From assembly GCA_003991915.1 (NCBI GenBank), contig RQTK01000167.1, forward strand, positions 203,639 to 267,638: DNA of 64,000 bases, in the 5' to 3' direction. Both the position numbers and the translations under genes were made by a program. The stretch comes from Elysia chlorotica. Taxonomy: Eukaryota; Mollusca; Gastropoda; Plakobranchidae. Numbering within the stretch: the first letter of the stretch is position 1; every line of letters begins with the position of its first letter. Positions 36,595-47,084 of this stretch are shown piece by piece. The notes under the pieces are model-generated. The model had not been told where the DNA came from and ran no database searches. It saw only the letters and a program-made list of their open reading frames with translations.

Positions 36595-36810
36595 CTCAAG
36601 TTCCGACCGCTCCACCCAGTCCTTGTACCTGTACAAGGGGAGGTAAGTTTTGGAGATGTTCTCTTCCAGACTGAGGCGGACCGGCCCGTCCGGAGTTTCC
36701 CGGACTCTGGACTCCTCTTCCGGCACCTGTGTGCCCAGGGGTTGACCGGGTCTGTAGTGGGCGCCGTTGTAGTGTTTGTCGAACAGGGGTAATGGCGTCG
36801 GATCGTACAG
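36595..36810 (-). CDS. G4 third exon
   Basis: The acceptor is TCTTCCCCCAG after a long pyrimidine tract, and the donor GAG|GTAGGC; it is 216 bases and phase 0 at both ends. It reads LYDPTPLPLFDKHYNGAHYR, then PGQPLGTQVPEEESRVRETP and KTYLPLYRYKDWVERSELE (residues 208-279). The codons are GC-rich. This is the only frame consistent with both flanking splice sites. Confidence 0.78.
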
Positions 36811-36853
36811 CTGGGGGAAGAGAAAGAGGAAGAGGAGGGGGAGGTTTGGGGGG

Positions 36854-37477
36854 NNNNNNNNNNNNNNNNNNNNNNNNNNNNNNNNNNNNNNNNNNNNNNN
36901 NNNNNNNNNNNNNNNNNNNNNNNNNNNNNNNNNNNNNNNNNNNNNNNNNNNNNNNNNNNNNNNNNNNNNNNNNNNNNNNNNNNNNNNNNNNNNNNNNNNN
37001 NNNNNNNNNNNNNNNNNNNNNNNNNNNNNNNNNNNNNNNNNNNNNNNNNNNNNNNNNNNNNNNNNNNNNNNNNNNNNNNNNNNNNNNNNNNNNNNNNNNN
37101 NNNNNNNNNNNNNNNNNNNNNNNNNNNNNNNNNNNNNNNNNNNNNNNNNNNNNNNNNNNNNNNNNNNNNNNNNNNNNNNNNNNNNNNNNNNNNNNNNNNN
37201 NNNNNNNNNNNNNNNNNNNNNNNNNNNNNNNNNNNNNNNNNNNNNNNNNNNNNNNNNNNNNNNNNNNNNNNNNNNNNNNNNNNNNNNNNNNNNNNNNNNN
37301 NNNNNNNNNNNNNNNNNNNNNNNNNNNNNNNNNNNNNNNNNNNNNNNNNNNNNNNNNNNNNNNNNNNNNNNNNNNNNNNNNNNNNNNNNNNNNNNNNNNN
37401 NNNNNNNNNNNNNNNNNNNNNNNNNNNNNNNNNNNNNNNNNNNNNNNNNNNNNNNNNNNNNNNNNNNNNNNNNNNNN
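36854..37477. other. Assembly gap (624 N)
   Basis: A run of N inside the G4 intron between exons 37726-38333 and 36595-36810, bounded by G-rich sequence on the left and a GA tract (37490-37527) on the right. An exon could be hidden, though the phases of the flanking exons (0/0) do not require one. Confidence 1.
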
Positions 37478-37495
37478 GAAAAGAAAGAGAGAAAG

Positions 37496-37530
<35 letters not shown>

Positions 37531-37599
37531 TAGGTTGTTCTTTTCGCCTTTTTGTTGCGTCTGTATCCATATAATCTACCCTGCTAAAGTCCTGGTATA

Positions 37600-37675
37600 G
37601 TCGCTCTTGCGTCGTGTGGCAGCACGTACAATTGTCAGACATTAGTCTTGGGATCCTCTACAATATAGCTTCTTT
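37600..37675 (+). mobile_element. SINE distal fragment in G4 intron
   Basis: GTGTGGCAGCACGTACAATT, GTCAGACATTAGTCTTGGGA and CTACAATATAGCTT in family order; no head or tail. Confidence 0.7.
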
Positions 37676-37725
37676 TGTGGAAGTCGAGAAACCAAAAGAA
37701 AAGAAGAATAAAAAATCTAATTTAC

Positions 37726-38134
37726 CTGGAATTCATTCTGCCTCCCTGGTATTTGCTGCGACCGACACTGATAATTATTGGGCTGTAGTTCCTGGTTTCC
37801 ACTGAATTGTTGATGCTGTTGCTGCTGTTGCCAGCCACCACTGTAGTTTTGCTGTCGTTGTTGCTGTTGCTGCCAGACACCACTATACTGTTGCTGCTGC
37901 TGCTTCTGTTGTTGTTGTTGTTGCTGTTGTTGCCAGCCACCGCTATATTGTTGCTGCTGCTGTTGCCAGCCACCACTATAGTTTTGCTGCTGTTGTTGTT
38001 GCTGCTGTTGCCAGCCACCAACATAGTTTTGCTGATATAGTTGTTGCTGCTGTTGTTGTTGTTGCTGCTGTTGCCAGCCACCAACATACTGTTGCTGCTG
38101 TGGTTGTTGCTGCTGTTGCCAGCCACTACCATAC

Positions 38135-38170
<36 letters not shown>

Positions 38171-38333
38171 CAGCCACTTCCATACTGTTGCTGCTGTTGC
38201 CAGCCACTACCATACTGTTGCTGCTGTTGTTGCTGCTGCTGCTGATGATGGCACACTCCGCCGGCGGGCCGATACCCAGTTCCAGAAATCTGGCCTGTAG
38301 AAAACTGTTTGTCTTTGTCGAGGGGGGCCCAAG
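37726..38333 (-). CDS. G4 second exon: glutamine-rich domain with Y-x-x-x-W motifs
   Basis: The acceptor is AAGTTAG and the donor CAG|GTAAAT; it is 608 bases. After WAPLDKDKQFSTGQISGTGY (residues 6-25) and RPAGGVCHH it enters about 150 residues of Gln runs. These are interrupted by nine aromatic motifs: YGSGW three times, YVGGW twice, YSGGW three times and YSGVW once. It then exits through QELQPNNYQCRSQQIPGRQN. CAG and CAA codons are mixed, so the frame is maintained as protein and not as a pure triplet repeat. Periodic Tyr/Trp in poly-Gln is a prion-like, phase-separation-type composition. The rest of the protein is unlike any domain I know. Confidence 0.75.
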
Positions 38334-38518
38334 CTAACTTTGAAAATCTATGACAAATAAGTTAGGGTGGGTGGGGGGAGAATTGAACTTAAAGAAGTAA
38401 ACGGTATTGTCCATTGAGACATTGATTTAGCCTTACTAACTTCATCGGTCTAAACAATTTACTAGAGGATATATTTTACAACTTTTCCCGGAAGTTTTAA
38501 GGTGGGCCAATGAATCGG

Positions 38519-38612
38519 GACAGTCCTCAGTTGTAGTGTGTCCTATATACTCTCTAAAATACTCTAAATCTTAAGTGTTTTATATAAAAAGAGAGGACAT
38601 TATACAACTGGG
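38519..38612. mobile_element. MITE-like palindrome, family B
   Basis: The arms CAGTTGTAGTGTGTCCT and AGGACATTATACAACTG flank an AT-rich centre (CTAAAATACTCTAAATCTT). Related palindromes lie at 41972-42075 and 49079-49168. Confidence 0.65.
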
Positions 38613-39559
38613 GTGACTGTAATTTACAGTTACGATAAAAACATAAATAGACTTTACATCTGGATTAAATATCTGGCTGCTTTGGTTGTTTTTTTTTGGG
38701 TTGTTTTTTTGTTGTTGTTTTTTTTGTTTTTAAGAAAAAAGAACCAAATACAATTTATTTTGGAATCTCATTTTAAATAAATAGGTAGTAGACCGTGGTA
38801 GCTTACATTAGTCTTGTCATAAGTCTCTTCATTCCTTTACAACGGGTGGCAAGCTTTTAAACACGTTGTAATCATGATCTATTTGTCGCATTTTCTGTGG
38901 CGAAAGCTAGTATAGCGTCTTGTTTAGAGTACTAGATATAAACAGTCTGCTCACAACTCAAATTAATGTGCCAAAAAAAAGGCTCACTTTTAAAAGCAGA
39001 AAAATGTTGGCGTTTTTTTGCACCGGTGCTAATTAAGCTAAGTCTGGGCTCTGTTCAACAACGCCAATGGGTTTAGAAGATTTTCCCTCAAAACAGTTTG
39101 ATGCAGACAACCATTTCTGCGTTCTATGCACATAATAGCCTACTTACACATTGTTATTCCATCCTTTGATGATTCGATGATATTGATTGATTAGCTAGCA
39201 AAAACCAAGGGAAGACCACTTACTAGGTAACATAACTATTAACTCTTGAATAATAGTATCGTAATAAGTGTCTAACAATTCTTTTTTTTTTTATATATAA
39301 ACATTAAGGGGAGATGAATTAGACAAACTATAATTGATTCTAGCGTAATGTAGATCTATCATTGTATTGAAGAAGATTAAAACATAATTTGTCGTTTTCT
39401 GATTTAGATCTATGTATTTATACATGGGAGTTTGAAATCGAACATTATTTTGGGTGATAGGCTTGTAATACTTAAAGTAAAGTAAATATAATAATCATGA
39501 CTCTATCTCGAACCGAGGGTATTTTCTTTCAATACGTTTGTTTTAGGGTTATCACGAGA

Positions 39560-40440
39560 ACTCTGCTTGTTTATTACACTTAGAAAGGCCATACAATGAT
39601 ACACTTTAGTAGAGAAGGCCCCACAATGTTACACACAGGAAAGTCCCACAATGATACGCTTTGGAGGGCTCAACAATGATACAGTTTGGAAAACCCTACA
39701 ATGATACACATTGGAAGCCTCCACAACGATATACTTAAGAAGGCCATACAATGATACACTTTAGTAGAGAAGGTCCCGCAATGATACACACAGGAAAGTC
39801 TCACAATTATACCTTTGGAGGGACCAAAAATGATACAGTTTGGAAAGCCCTACAATGATACACACTGGAAGCCCCCAGAACGATATACTTAGGAAGGTCA
39901 TGCAATGATACACTTTAGTAGAGAAGGCGCCCACAATGATACATACAGGAAAGTCCCACAATTATACCTTTGGAGGAAATGATAATGATACACTCTGGAA
40001 GGCCTTACAATGATATACTTAAGAAGGCCATACAATGATACACTTTAGTAGAGTAGGCCCCACAATGTTATACACAGAAAAGTCCCACAATGATACACAT
40101 TGGAAGCCTCCACAACGATATACTTAGGAAGGCCATACAATGATACACTTTAGGAGAGAAGGTCCCACAATGTTACACACAGAAAAGTCCCACAATGGAT
40201 ACGCTTTGGAGGGCCCGATAATGATACAATTTGGAAGGTCCCAAAAAGATACACATTGGAAGCCCCCAGAACGATATACTTAGGAAGGCCATACAATGAT
40301 ACACTTTAGTATTTACGGCCCCACAACGATACACATAGGAAGGTCCCACAATGAATCACATAGGAAGGTCCCACAATGATACAATTAGGAAGTTCCCACA
40401 ATGATACACATAGGAAGGTCCCACAATGATACACTTGGAA
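39560..40440. repeat. 25-bp minisatellite with higher-order structure
   Basis: The basic unit is CACAATGATACACATAGGAA plus GGTCC. Sets of about six variant units recur as a block of about 150 bp (ACTTTAGTAGAGAAGG, CACACAGGAAAGTCCCAC, TTTGGAGGG, CAGTTTGGAAA, GGAAGCC, AACGATATACTTAGGAAG), four to five times. The last units are homogeneous. Confidence 0.92.
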
Positions 40441-40907
40441 AGGTGTTTTTTTTAATAATTAAAATCGAGTAAATTCGCGTCTTCTACTGTTGCAAGTTTG
40501 AGCCTAGATCTACATCTAAACTTCCTGTCTTCCTGTGTGATGATAGTGTCCAAATATTTAAAGAACTTTTGTTGTATTCGTTTGATACTGTGCACAAAAT
40601 TTGTTGCAATCCGATGTTGGCTTTTTGGTGATATTCATCAATGGTCGTTTAACTCTAGACCCTCTTTCTAATCTTGCTTTTTACCACGTCTAGTAAACGT
40701 TGGGCATCTTTTTTCATTTCCTGCTATCAGCACAGTGATATAAGCATAATTATTCAAGATTATTATTTTTCGTTTCCAATATTCCAAGAAGTCTTGACAT
40801 GTTTAAAAAAAAAGTAACATTTTTTCACTGTACGGTTTGAAAAGGGTTGGTGATAGGGCACATCCCGTCTTACATCTCTTCTATTTTATTGAAAGATATT
40901 CATTTCA

Positions 40908-41152
40908 TAGGGGGGCGCGGTGGTCCAGGGGTAGAACATTGGCTTCCGACGCAAAAGGTCCCGAGTTCGAATCCTGGCTGTTGCGTTCCCTACTGGTTGG
41001 GTCGGTGTCAGTATAATGTGACCGGCTGAGACAGGAGTCATGGTATCCCCGCCCTGTCTCGTGTGTGGCAGCACATAAAATTGTCCGACGTCCGTCCACA
41101 TTATAGGCTATATAGTGCTGCTGTGGGACGTTAAAACCAACTCAACTCAATT
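40908..41152 (+). mobile_element. CAACT-tailed SINE, full length (reference copy)
   Basis: It carries the head GGGGCGCGGTGGTCCAGGGG (A box TGGTCCAGGGG), the B box GAGTTCGAATCCTGG and the central domain CTACTGGTTGGGTCGGTGTC ... GGTATCCCCGCCCTGTCTCG. The distal part has ATTGTCCGACGTCCGTCCAC and TATAGTGCTGCTGTGGGACG, and the tail TTAAAACCAACTCAACTCAA. It is a Pol III-type tRNA-derived SINE of about 245 bases and best represents the family here. Confidence 0.93.
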
Positions 41153-41335
41153 CTTGAAAGATATTCGTTTCATTTTCCTCTTTACTTTTAGTACACGTTT
41201 CGCATTATTCAAAGGTCCTTTACAAATATTATAATCACGTGCAATTTGAAATAAGCCGCACTTATGGCATAATCGTAGTCCGGTGATGCGTTGTCTAATA
41301 ACTTTTAATTCCCATGCACTTAACTCCGTCAAACT

Positions 41336-41474
41336 GACACAGGAGTCGTGGTATTCCCGCCCTGTCTCGTTTGTGACAGCACATAAAATTGTCAGACGTC
41401 CGTCTTGGGGCCCGTCCACAATATAGCCTATTTAGTGCTGCTGTTGGACGTTAAACCAACCCAAACCAACTCCG
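41336..41474 (+). mobile_element. CAACT-type SINE, 5' truncated
   Basis: Starts at GACACAGGAGTCGTGGTATT and runs to GTTGGACGTTAAACCAACCC. No head. Confidence 0.88.
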
Positions 41475-41713
41475 TCAAACGCCTTAGCATAGTCTATAAA
41501 GCATGCGTATATTTCGTTTTGAAAATCTAATCCTTGTTCGATGATGGTTGTGAGCATGTATACCTTCCACAAACTCGATAGACCTCAAATTTTCATGAAA
41601 TTTGAAGCCATGATTTTGTGTCAGCATTAGATTTAGACTTATAAGGCAAAACACGGGGATTATATTTTATAATTAGCCGTGAAAATTTGGATTAGTTTTC
41701 TAGACCTGTGTTG

Positions 41714-41826
41714 ATAGGGGTAAAATGCACAAGCATGACGTAGCTTACGTCGCGTGGTAAGGTTTCTCATTTTTATATTATTACAACGAGGCGTAATCTA
41801 CGTCTTGTTTGTGCATTCTACACCTA
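41714..41826. mobile_element. MITE-like palindrome, family A
   Basis: The arms run TAGGGGTAAAATGCACAAGC..TGACGTAGCTTACG and CGTAATCTACGTCTTGTTTG..TGCATTCTACACCTA around an AT-rich centre. A close relative is at 50473-50575. Confidence 0.75.
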
Positions 41827-41971
41827 GTCCTTAACTATTGTGTTTGGAAATAGGCTGGAATTGCACAAAAAATGGACGTTTACCTAATCATCTTCAAGAA
41901 AAAAAAGGAGAAAAAAAAGGGAAAAAAAGACAAATTTATTTTTCGTAACCAGAAGGGAACGCGACAAATTC

Positions 41972-42075
41972 ATCACCTCAGTCTTATAATATCCTATCTT
42001 ATTTCCTTTCTAAAATACTCGAAATCTTCAGTTATTTTGGAAATGAGGTAGGGCATTATCATACAACCGAGTTGA
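41972..42075. mobile_element. MITE-like palindrome, family B
   Basis: Imperfect arms ATCACCTCAGTCTTATAATA and ATCATACAACCGAGTTG, with matching inner TATCCTATCTTATTTCC / GGAAATGAGGTAGGGCAT and centre CTAAAATACTCGAAATCTT, which nearly equals that of the copy at 38519. Confidence 0.65.
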
Positions 42076-42150
42076 AGAATTACTGGCACTATAAAAAGTA
42101 CACCCTTAGGCTTATAAATAACTTATATTTCTAGTGTTTTAGCAACTTAC

Positions 42151-42163
42151 GGAGAAAGGCCAT
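42151..42163 (-). CDS. G4 proposed first coding exon (MAFL)
   Basis: ATGGCCTTTCTCC is followed by a consensus GTAAGTT donor. The phase (1) joins exactly to the Gln-rich exon, giving MAFLPWAPLDKDKQF. This is the only start I found upstream that fits phase and splice signals. A 13-base exon is weak evidence on its own. The total G4 product would be 359 residues. Confidence 0.4.
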
Positions 42164-43002
42164 CGATTTTGCAGTGAGGGCAGCCTACTCTTTTCTTCTT
42201 AAGCTTGATTGTTTTCCAAACCATACCAGAATGCCTTGGTCTAATCAGATTTTTCCATCATTGGTAAGTTGTTAACAGATCCAGAGTCTACTTAGATTAA
42301 CTTTAAAATCTAAATCTAGATCTAAATTCAGAATTGATATCTAGACGTCACTCTGTACTTTTGTAACCTGTCTAACAATAAATATGCTATTTAATTAATT
42401 TTGCGGATTTTAACTTTAGTTGGGCCATTAATATTATGAAATTTGTCTTTAAATTGCATAGCGAATGTTGTCTTTATGCGATGACGGTAGAAAAAAACTT
42501 TCGTTTCGTTCCTAAAAATGGTGCGACTTTCTCTTATACTCGTTCAAGACGTGGGTATTTAGGAAACGCACCGTATGACTATGAGGAAATAGAATATTTC
42601 AATAAAATTAATATAGAGATCTAGATCTAACATGATTCACAAAATTAATAACAGTAGCGTTTCGCTTGTATTTGTTTTTTAATTGTCTTTAAAAGCCTTC
42701 TAACCGCTACTTCAATTATATATTTTCTTTAGAGCATAGCAACCGTTAGTGTCTTGTCCTAAGTTTTCTAAAGTTTTTTTTTTTAAATTAAAGAGTCAGT
42801 TAAGGCAAGGCTTTGAATTCATAACTGTTTCGTATTGTTGGTTTAAAAAGGATTAAACAGCCTTGTTTCAGAACTGTTCTCGGTTGAAATAACTAACGAG
42901 TTTAAAGAAACGTGAATTTTCTTTTTTGATGTTGCTGCTATTGTTGTAATTGTCGTTAATTAATTCTGATATTGACTATGTCTTTCTATTTTATTACTCA
43001 AC

Positions 43003-43133
<131 letters not shown>

Positions 43134-43633
43134 GTCTTTGTTTTCTGTGTAACAGCATACGTACCTCTTAACTTACAACCCGTAAAAAAGCAATTGCTAG
43201 TTCTCTAAGTACGCTATGAACGTTATGTGACTCTTCATTTTGCTTAACAAGCGCGAAAATACAACCAAAATGTAACTTTTACGACTTTGCGTTTAGTTAT
43301 ACTTCAAACGTTTTCTATTTTGCCCCGAAACATTCACAATCAGAAATCCTAAAATGTCTTCCGACCAACAAACTTACTCGGAGGAACATTATCAATGTAG
43401 TATTTTTGTTTTCAAAATTTAGTTAAGATAGTTATGAAACTTCATTAATATTTATAAACAAATATACCAACAAAACAAAAATTCCTTTCACACCATGATA
43501 CGCTGACCTGAAGCAAACGGCGGTTAAGTCCTTATAATAATAATAGTTTTTTTTTTTGCTTTGTTTTAAATCGTTTTGATGTACAGTGATACAAAAGTCA
43601 TTCGTATAACAGAGTGAGGGTGGGGAGTACGAC

Positions 43634-43814
43634 GTCGCGGTTGGGTTGTGTTGGGTTGGTTTAACGTCCAACAGCAGCACTAACAGGGACTGCATTAATT
43701 TGTAACATTCTATTAAAACGCGAGGTCGCTCTTACAAATCTATTTCAGGATTATACTTGTACCTGTAGCGGAAGAAAGCTGTACAACTCTGAAAACTAGA
43801 ATAAAACGTAAAAT
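43634..43814 (-). mobile_element. Chimeric SINE variant, copy 1
   Basis: SINE tail complement (GGTTGGTTTAACGTCCAACA) joined to about 130 bases unrelated to the usual body (CTAACAGGGACTGCATTAAT ... ACTAGAATAAAACGTAAAAT). The block 43665-43814 is identical by eye to 47098-47247. Confidence 0.75.
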
Positions 43815-43912
43815 CAAAAAAAAACAAAAAAAAAAACACCTTAAGTCAACAGGTTTTTTTTTTATTTTTAAAAACAAAAAACCCGCAAAAAAAAAAAAAA
43901 ACAGAAAAAAAA

Positions 43913-43932
43913 TATAGATCTAGATCTAATTT
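43913..43932 (+). promoter_or_regulatory. TAGATCTAGATCTAA motif before G5
   Basis: AGATCTAGATCT lies about 25 bases before the G5 start codon, the same string as upstream of G3. A function is not shown. Confidence 0.2.
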
Positions 43933-43950
43933 AAATCGTCGAAAAAAAAA

Positions 43951-44243
43951 ATGGCATACATTGACGCAACGGATCTCCATACTCGCCCGAGGAGACCCGC
44001 GTCGTCTGGGGAACCGGCCGCCATCTTGTTTGCACACGGCCCGCGCTGGTCGTGGCGTTACCAGCGGAACTCGCTGTCGGAGCGCCTCGACAAGCGCTTC
44101 ATGTACCAGGACCAAGGCCCGCCGCTCTACCAACTGCGCGGCGCTCACTACAACATGTACTCCATCCCGCCCAGATCGGATTTCCACGACTTTAGCCGCT
44201 CCTTCCACTACGAGCCTCGCCAGCACAACGCCCCAAGTTACCC
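43951..44243 (+). CDS. G5 first exon; predicted 179-residue protein
   Basis: ATG at 43951 (AAAAAATGG context). It reads MAYIDATDLHTRPRRPASSG, then PRWSWRYQRNSLSERLDKRF, GAHYNMYSIPPRSDFHDFSR and RQHNAPSY. It ends at TACCC|GTGAGT in phase 2. It is rich in Arg, Tyr, Trp and Pro, with no membrane segment or known domain. The P-x-W-x-WRY-x-R motif (residues 31-39) recurs in G6. With exons 46356-46443 and 47814-47972 the product is 179 residues, close in size to G2, G3 and G6. The 3' end of this exon with its donor is duplicated at 44392-44480. Confidence 0.72.
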
Positions 44244-44790
44244 GTGAGTTTGTGCCAAGTTTTTTTTTTTTTAATTAAATTTTTGGTTGTGTTCCCCTGA
44301 AACTCTGCCTGTCGTTTAATGATATAATATAGATAATATAATATAGATACTCAAACTGTAAAATCAGAATGTGATAATATACTATAGATACAGCACAACG
44401 CCCCAAGTTACCCGTGAGTTTGTGCCAAGTTTGTTTTTTTACTAATACTATCATTAAATTTTTGTTTGTGTTTCCTCTCAGGGGGGCGCGGTGGTCCAGG
44501 GGTAGAACATCGGCTTCCGACGCAAAAGGTCCCGAATTCGAATCCTGGCTGTTGCGTTCCCTACTGGTTGGGTCGGTGTCAGTATAATGTGACCGGCCTA
44601 GGAGTCATGGTATCCCCGCTCTGTCTCGTGTGTGGCAGCACATAATATTGTCAGACATCCGTCTTGGGGCCCGTCCACAATATAGCATATATAGTGCTGC
44701 TGTTGGACGTTAAATCAACCCCAACCAACCAAACAACCCCGAAACTCTGCCTGTCGTTTAATGATATAATATAGATAATATAATATAGAT
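44221..44790 (+). repeat. Tandem duplication of a G5 splice donor, second copy split by a SINE
   Basis: CAGCACAACGCCCCAAGTTA and the donor CCCGTGAGTTTGTGCCAAGT occur at 44221 and again at 44392. In copy 1 the text runs TGTGTTCCCCTGAAACTCTG. In copy 2 it runs TGTGTTTCCTCTCA, then a full SINE, then CCCCGAAACTCTG. Confidence 0.92.
44481..44737 (+). mobile_element. CAACT-tailed SINE, full length, with empty site preserved nearby
   Basis: Head GGGGGGCGCGGTGGTCCAGG, B box GAATTCGAATCCTGG, full body and tail GTTGGACGTTAAATCAACCC. The pre-insertion sequence is visible at about 44290-44303. Confidence 0.93.
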
Positions 44791-45090
44791 ACTCAAACTG
44801 TAAAATCATAATGTGATAATATACTATAGATACTCAAACTGTTAAATCATAATGTGATAATATACTATAGATACTCAAACTGTTAAATCATAATGTGATA
44901 ATATACTATAGATACCCAAACTGTAAAATCATAATGTGATAATATACTATAGATACTCAAACTGTACAATCATCATCTGAGCTGAACAAGTGCCAAATTT
45001 AATGTCCTAGAATGGTAATCAGAAGGTAAAGGGTTCGAATTTTAATCGTTTAATGATATAATATAGATAATGTAATATAGATACTCAAAC
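44740..45090. repeat. 42-bp minisatellite in G5 intron 1
   Basis: ATACTCAAACTGTAAAATCA plus TAATGTGATAATATACTATAG repeats about five times. Single related units occur in the first half of the upstream duplication (44315-44390). Confidence 0.9.
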
Positions 45091-45773
45091 TGTAACATCA
45101 TCATGGGAATAGGTGTCAAATTCAAAGTTCTAGAACGGCAATCAGAAGGTAAAGGGTTCGAATTTTAGCTGGTGCCTCTGTATACGACACTCCTAATGAT
45201 AATTTTTACACTCCTTTTAATTCTTTAATGTACATGTATTTCTTTAAACAGCAATTATATCCAGAACTGACGAGCCTTAGATAATTTTTCAAAAATCATA
45301 ATTATAACTATATTTTTTTCGTATCTATTTTCAAAGATACGCTTGGATACACCTAAGCAATGATTAGAGTAAAGCAATTGGTTCTTCTTATTCGTGAATT
45401 TGAAAAATATTATGCCATGGATTTAAAAAAAATGGCACCGGCGCTTTTGGCTCGGTTGCTTCGAGTTTCATTATTTCGTCTACTGTTCATTAATGATACC
45501 AATTTTTATTGTTATCGTTCAGAAATAATAATTCAAAGCATGCAAACAATTGCATTCTCTTTATAGAACTAGCAACCTTTATCGTTGATTTTTAATATAA
45601 TTTTTCTTTGTCTTGTTCAGAAGGGAAAAAAAACAACGCCGATTTTACGAGGAAAAGGCTGTTATGTTCAGAACAAGGTTAAAAATGAACAGTACTTCAA
45701 ACTCCAGAGCAAACTACACTAAAAATACCTGAAATTCTTACATTATCCAACATCTTCAATTAATTTTATTAAA

Positions 45774-46030
45774 GGGGACGCGGTGGCCTAGGGGTAGAAC
45801 TTCGGCTTCTGACGCAAAAGATCCCGAGTTAGAATCCTGGCGGTTGCGTTCTTTACTGGTTGGGTCGGTGTCAGTATAATGTGACCGGCTGAGACGGGAG
45901 TCATGGTATCCCCGCCCTGTCTCGTGTGTGGCAGCGCATACAATTGCCAGGCGTTCGTCTTGGGGCCCGTCCACAATATAGCCTATATAGTGCTGATGTT
46001 GGACGTTAAAACCAACTCAACTCAACTCAG
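45774..46030 (+). mobile_element. CAACT-tailed SINE, full length
   Basis: Head GGGGACGCGGTGGCCTAGGG, B box GAGTTAGAATCCTGG (one mismatch), complete body, tail GTTGGACGTTAAAACCAACT plus CAACTCAACTCAG. It lies in G5 intron 1. Confidence 0.92.
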
Positions 46031-46166
46031 CTTTATAAGCGGTCTTATTGAGCCATGAAAGAATTGAGTGAACGGCTGGACGCCACGAAGAGACGAACGA
46101 TGAAGTTCAGTGCAAACACAATCTTAGTCTTCAATGTAGCTTATTCGAAAAAAAAAACCACACACA

Positions 46167-46169
46167 CTC

Positions 46170-46230
<61 letters not shown>

Positions 46231-46232
46231 GT
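46167..46232. repeat. (CAA)n microsatellite
   Basis: About 21 CAA units in G5 intron 1. Confidence 0.97.
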
Positions 46233-46355
46233 TGAGTTGTTTCTTGCATTGCTGCTGTGCTGTTATGTTACTTCTGTAAATGCCACTGTGGCCTCTGTGG
46301 CCAAATTAATTTAATAACTTGTTGAATTGTTATTAATTTTTTTTTGGCTTCACAG

Positions 46356-46443
46356 AAACGGGACCCGGGCATTCCCCCCTGGTCCCCCGCCAGCCCAAGT
46401 TGCCAGATTTGACGTGTTGCTTCCCCCAGTCGTGAGAGAGCCG
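46356..46443 (+). CDS. G5 second exon
   Basis: The acceptor is TTTTTGGCTTCACAG. It completes Pro-98 and reads NGTRAFPPGPPPAQVARFDV, then LLPPVVREP. The donor CCG|GTGGGT is in phase 0; the same GTGGGT donor type is used by G6. If this donor is not used, the frame continues VG and stops at 46450-46452, giving a 129-residue form. A CT-rich repeat starts 2 bases after that stop. Confidence 0.65.
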
Positions 46444-46453
46444 GTGGGTTAAG

Positions 46454-46500
<47 letters not shown>

Positions 46501-46960
46501 CTATCTCTCTCTCTCTATCTCTGTCTCTCTCTCCTCTCTCTCTGTCTCTCTCTGTCTCTTTCTTTCTCTGTCTCTCTCTCTGGCTGTCTCTCTCTGTCTC
46601 AGTCTCTCTCTCTGTCTCTCTCTGTCTATCTCTGTCTATCTCTGTCTCTATCTATCTCTCTCTCTCTATCTCTCTCTGTCTCTCTCTCTGTCTCCGTCTC
46701 TCCCTCTTCCTCTCTCTCTTTCTGTGTCTCTCCCTTTCTCCTTATGTGCCTCTCCCTTTCTCTTTCTATGTATATCCTCTCTCACTCTCTCTTACTCCAT
46801 CTCTGCCTCTCTGTTTTCCCACTCTTCATCTTTCTCCCGCTCTCCCTTTTCTCTTTATACCTTTTCTCCCTCCTTCAGCATTCCCTTCCTTCTTATCCTC
46901 TCTCATCCTTCATATCTCCATTCCTGATTCTCTTAAAGTGTTGATTAACCATCTTTCTTC
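46454..46960. repeat. CT-rich low-complexity tract
   Basis: CT, CTGT and CTAT runs fade into a pyrimidine-rich region to about 46960, in G5 intron 2. Ser/Leu-rich frames across it are artefacts. Confidence 0.95.
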
Positions 46961-47084
46961 CTTGTAAATCCTATAACATATCCTTGCTTTCTATCTCTTT
47001 ATAATTTTTAAAATCATGATCGTCCAATGATATTGAACTACACACTATAACAAAACACTCGAGGCCTTGCCATTCTCCATGTTG

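Larger units (their letters stand above)
38334..42150 (-). other. G4 intron 1 (proposed)
   Basis: Between the proposed short first exon and the Gln-rich exon. It holds MITE-like palindromes (38519-38612, 41714-41826, 41972-42075), a higher-order minisatellite (39560-40440) and two plus-strand SINEs. No other exon was recognised. Confidence 0.45.

Noticed and set aside
36596-37642. 348-residue minus frame across the N gap
   Set aside because: Most of it is the assembly gap read as X, and the ends are in the wrong frame compared with the G4 exon joined by splice sites.
39560-40440. CRISPR-like spacing of short repeats (also 23.4 kb and 54.8-56.1 kb)
   Set aside because: The spacers are themselves repeats, there are no cas genes, and the context is a eukaryotic intron/intergenic region. 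These are minisatellites.
42436-42624. 62-residue plus frame (RSRRGYLGNAPYDYEEIEYF)
   Set aside because: The sequence is suggestive and has AGATCT strings on both sides, but codons are AT-rich, the start context is poor and nothing else supports it. Worth a transcript check only.
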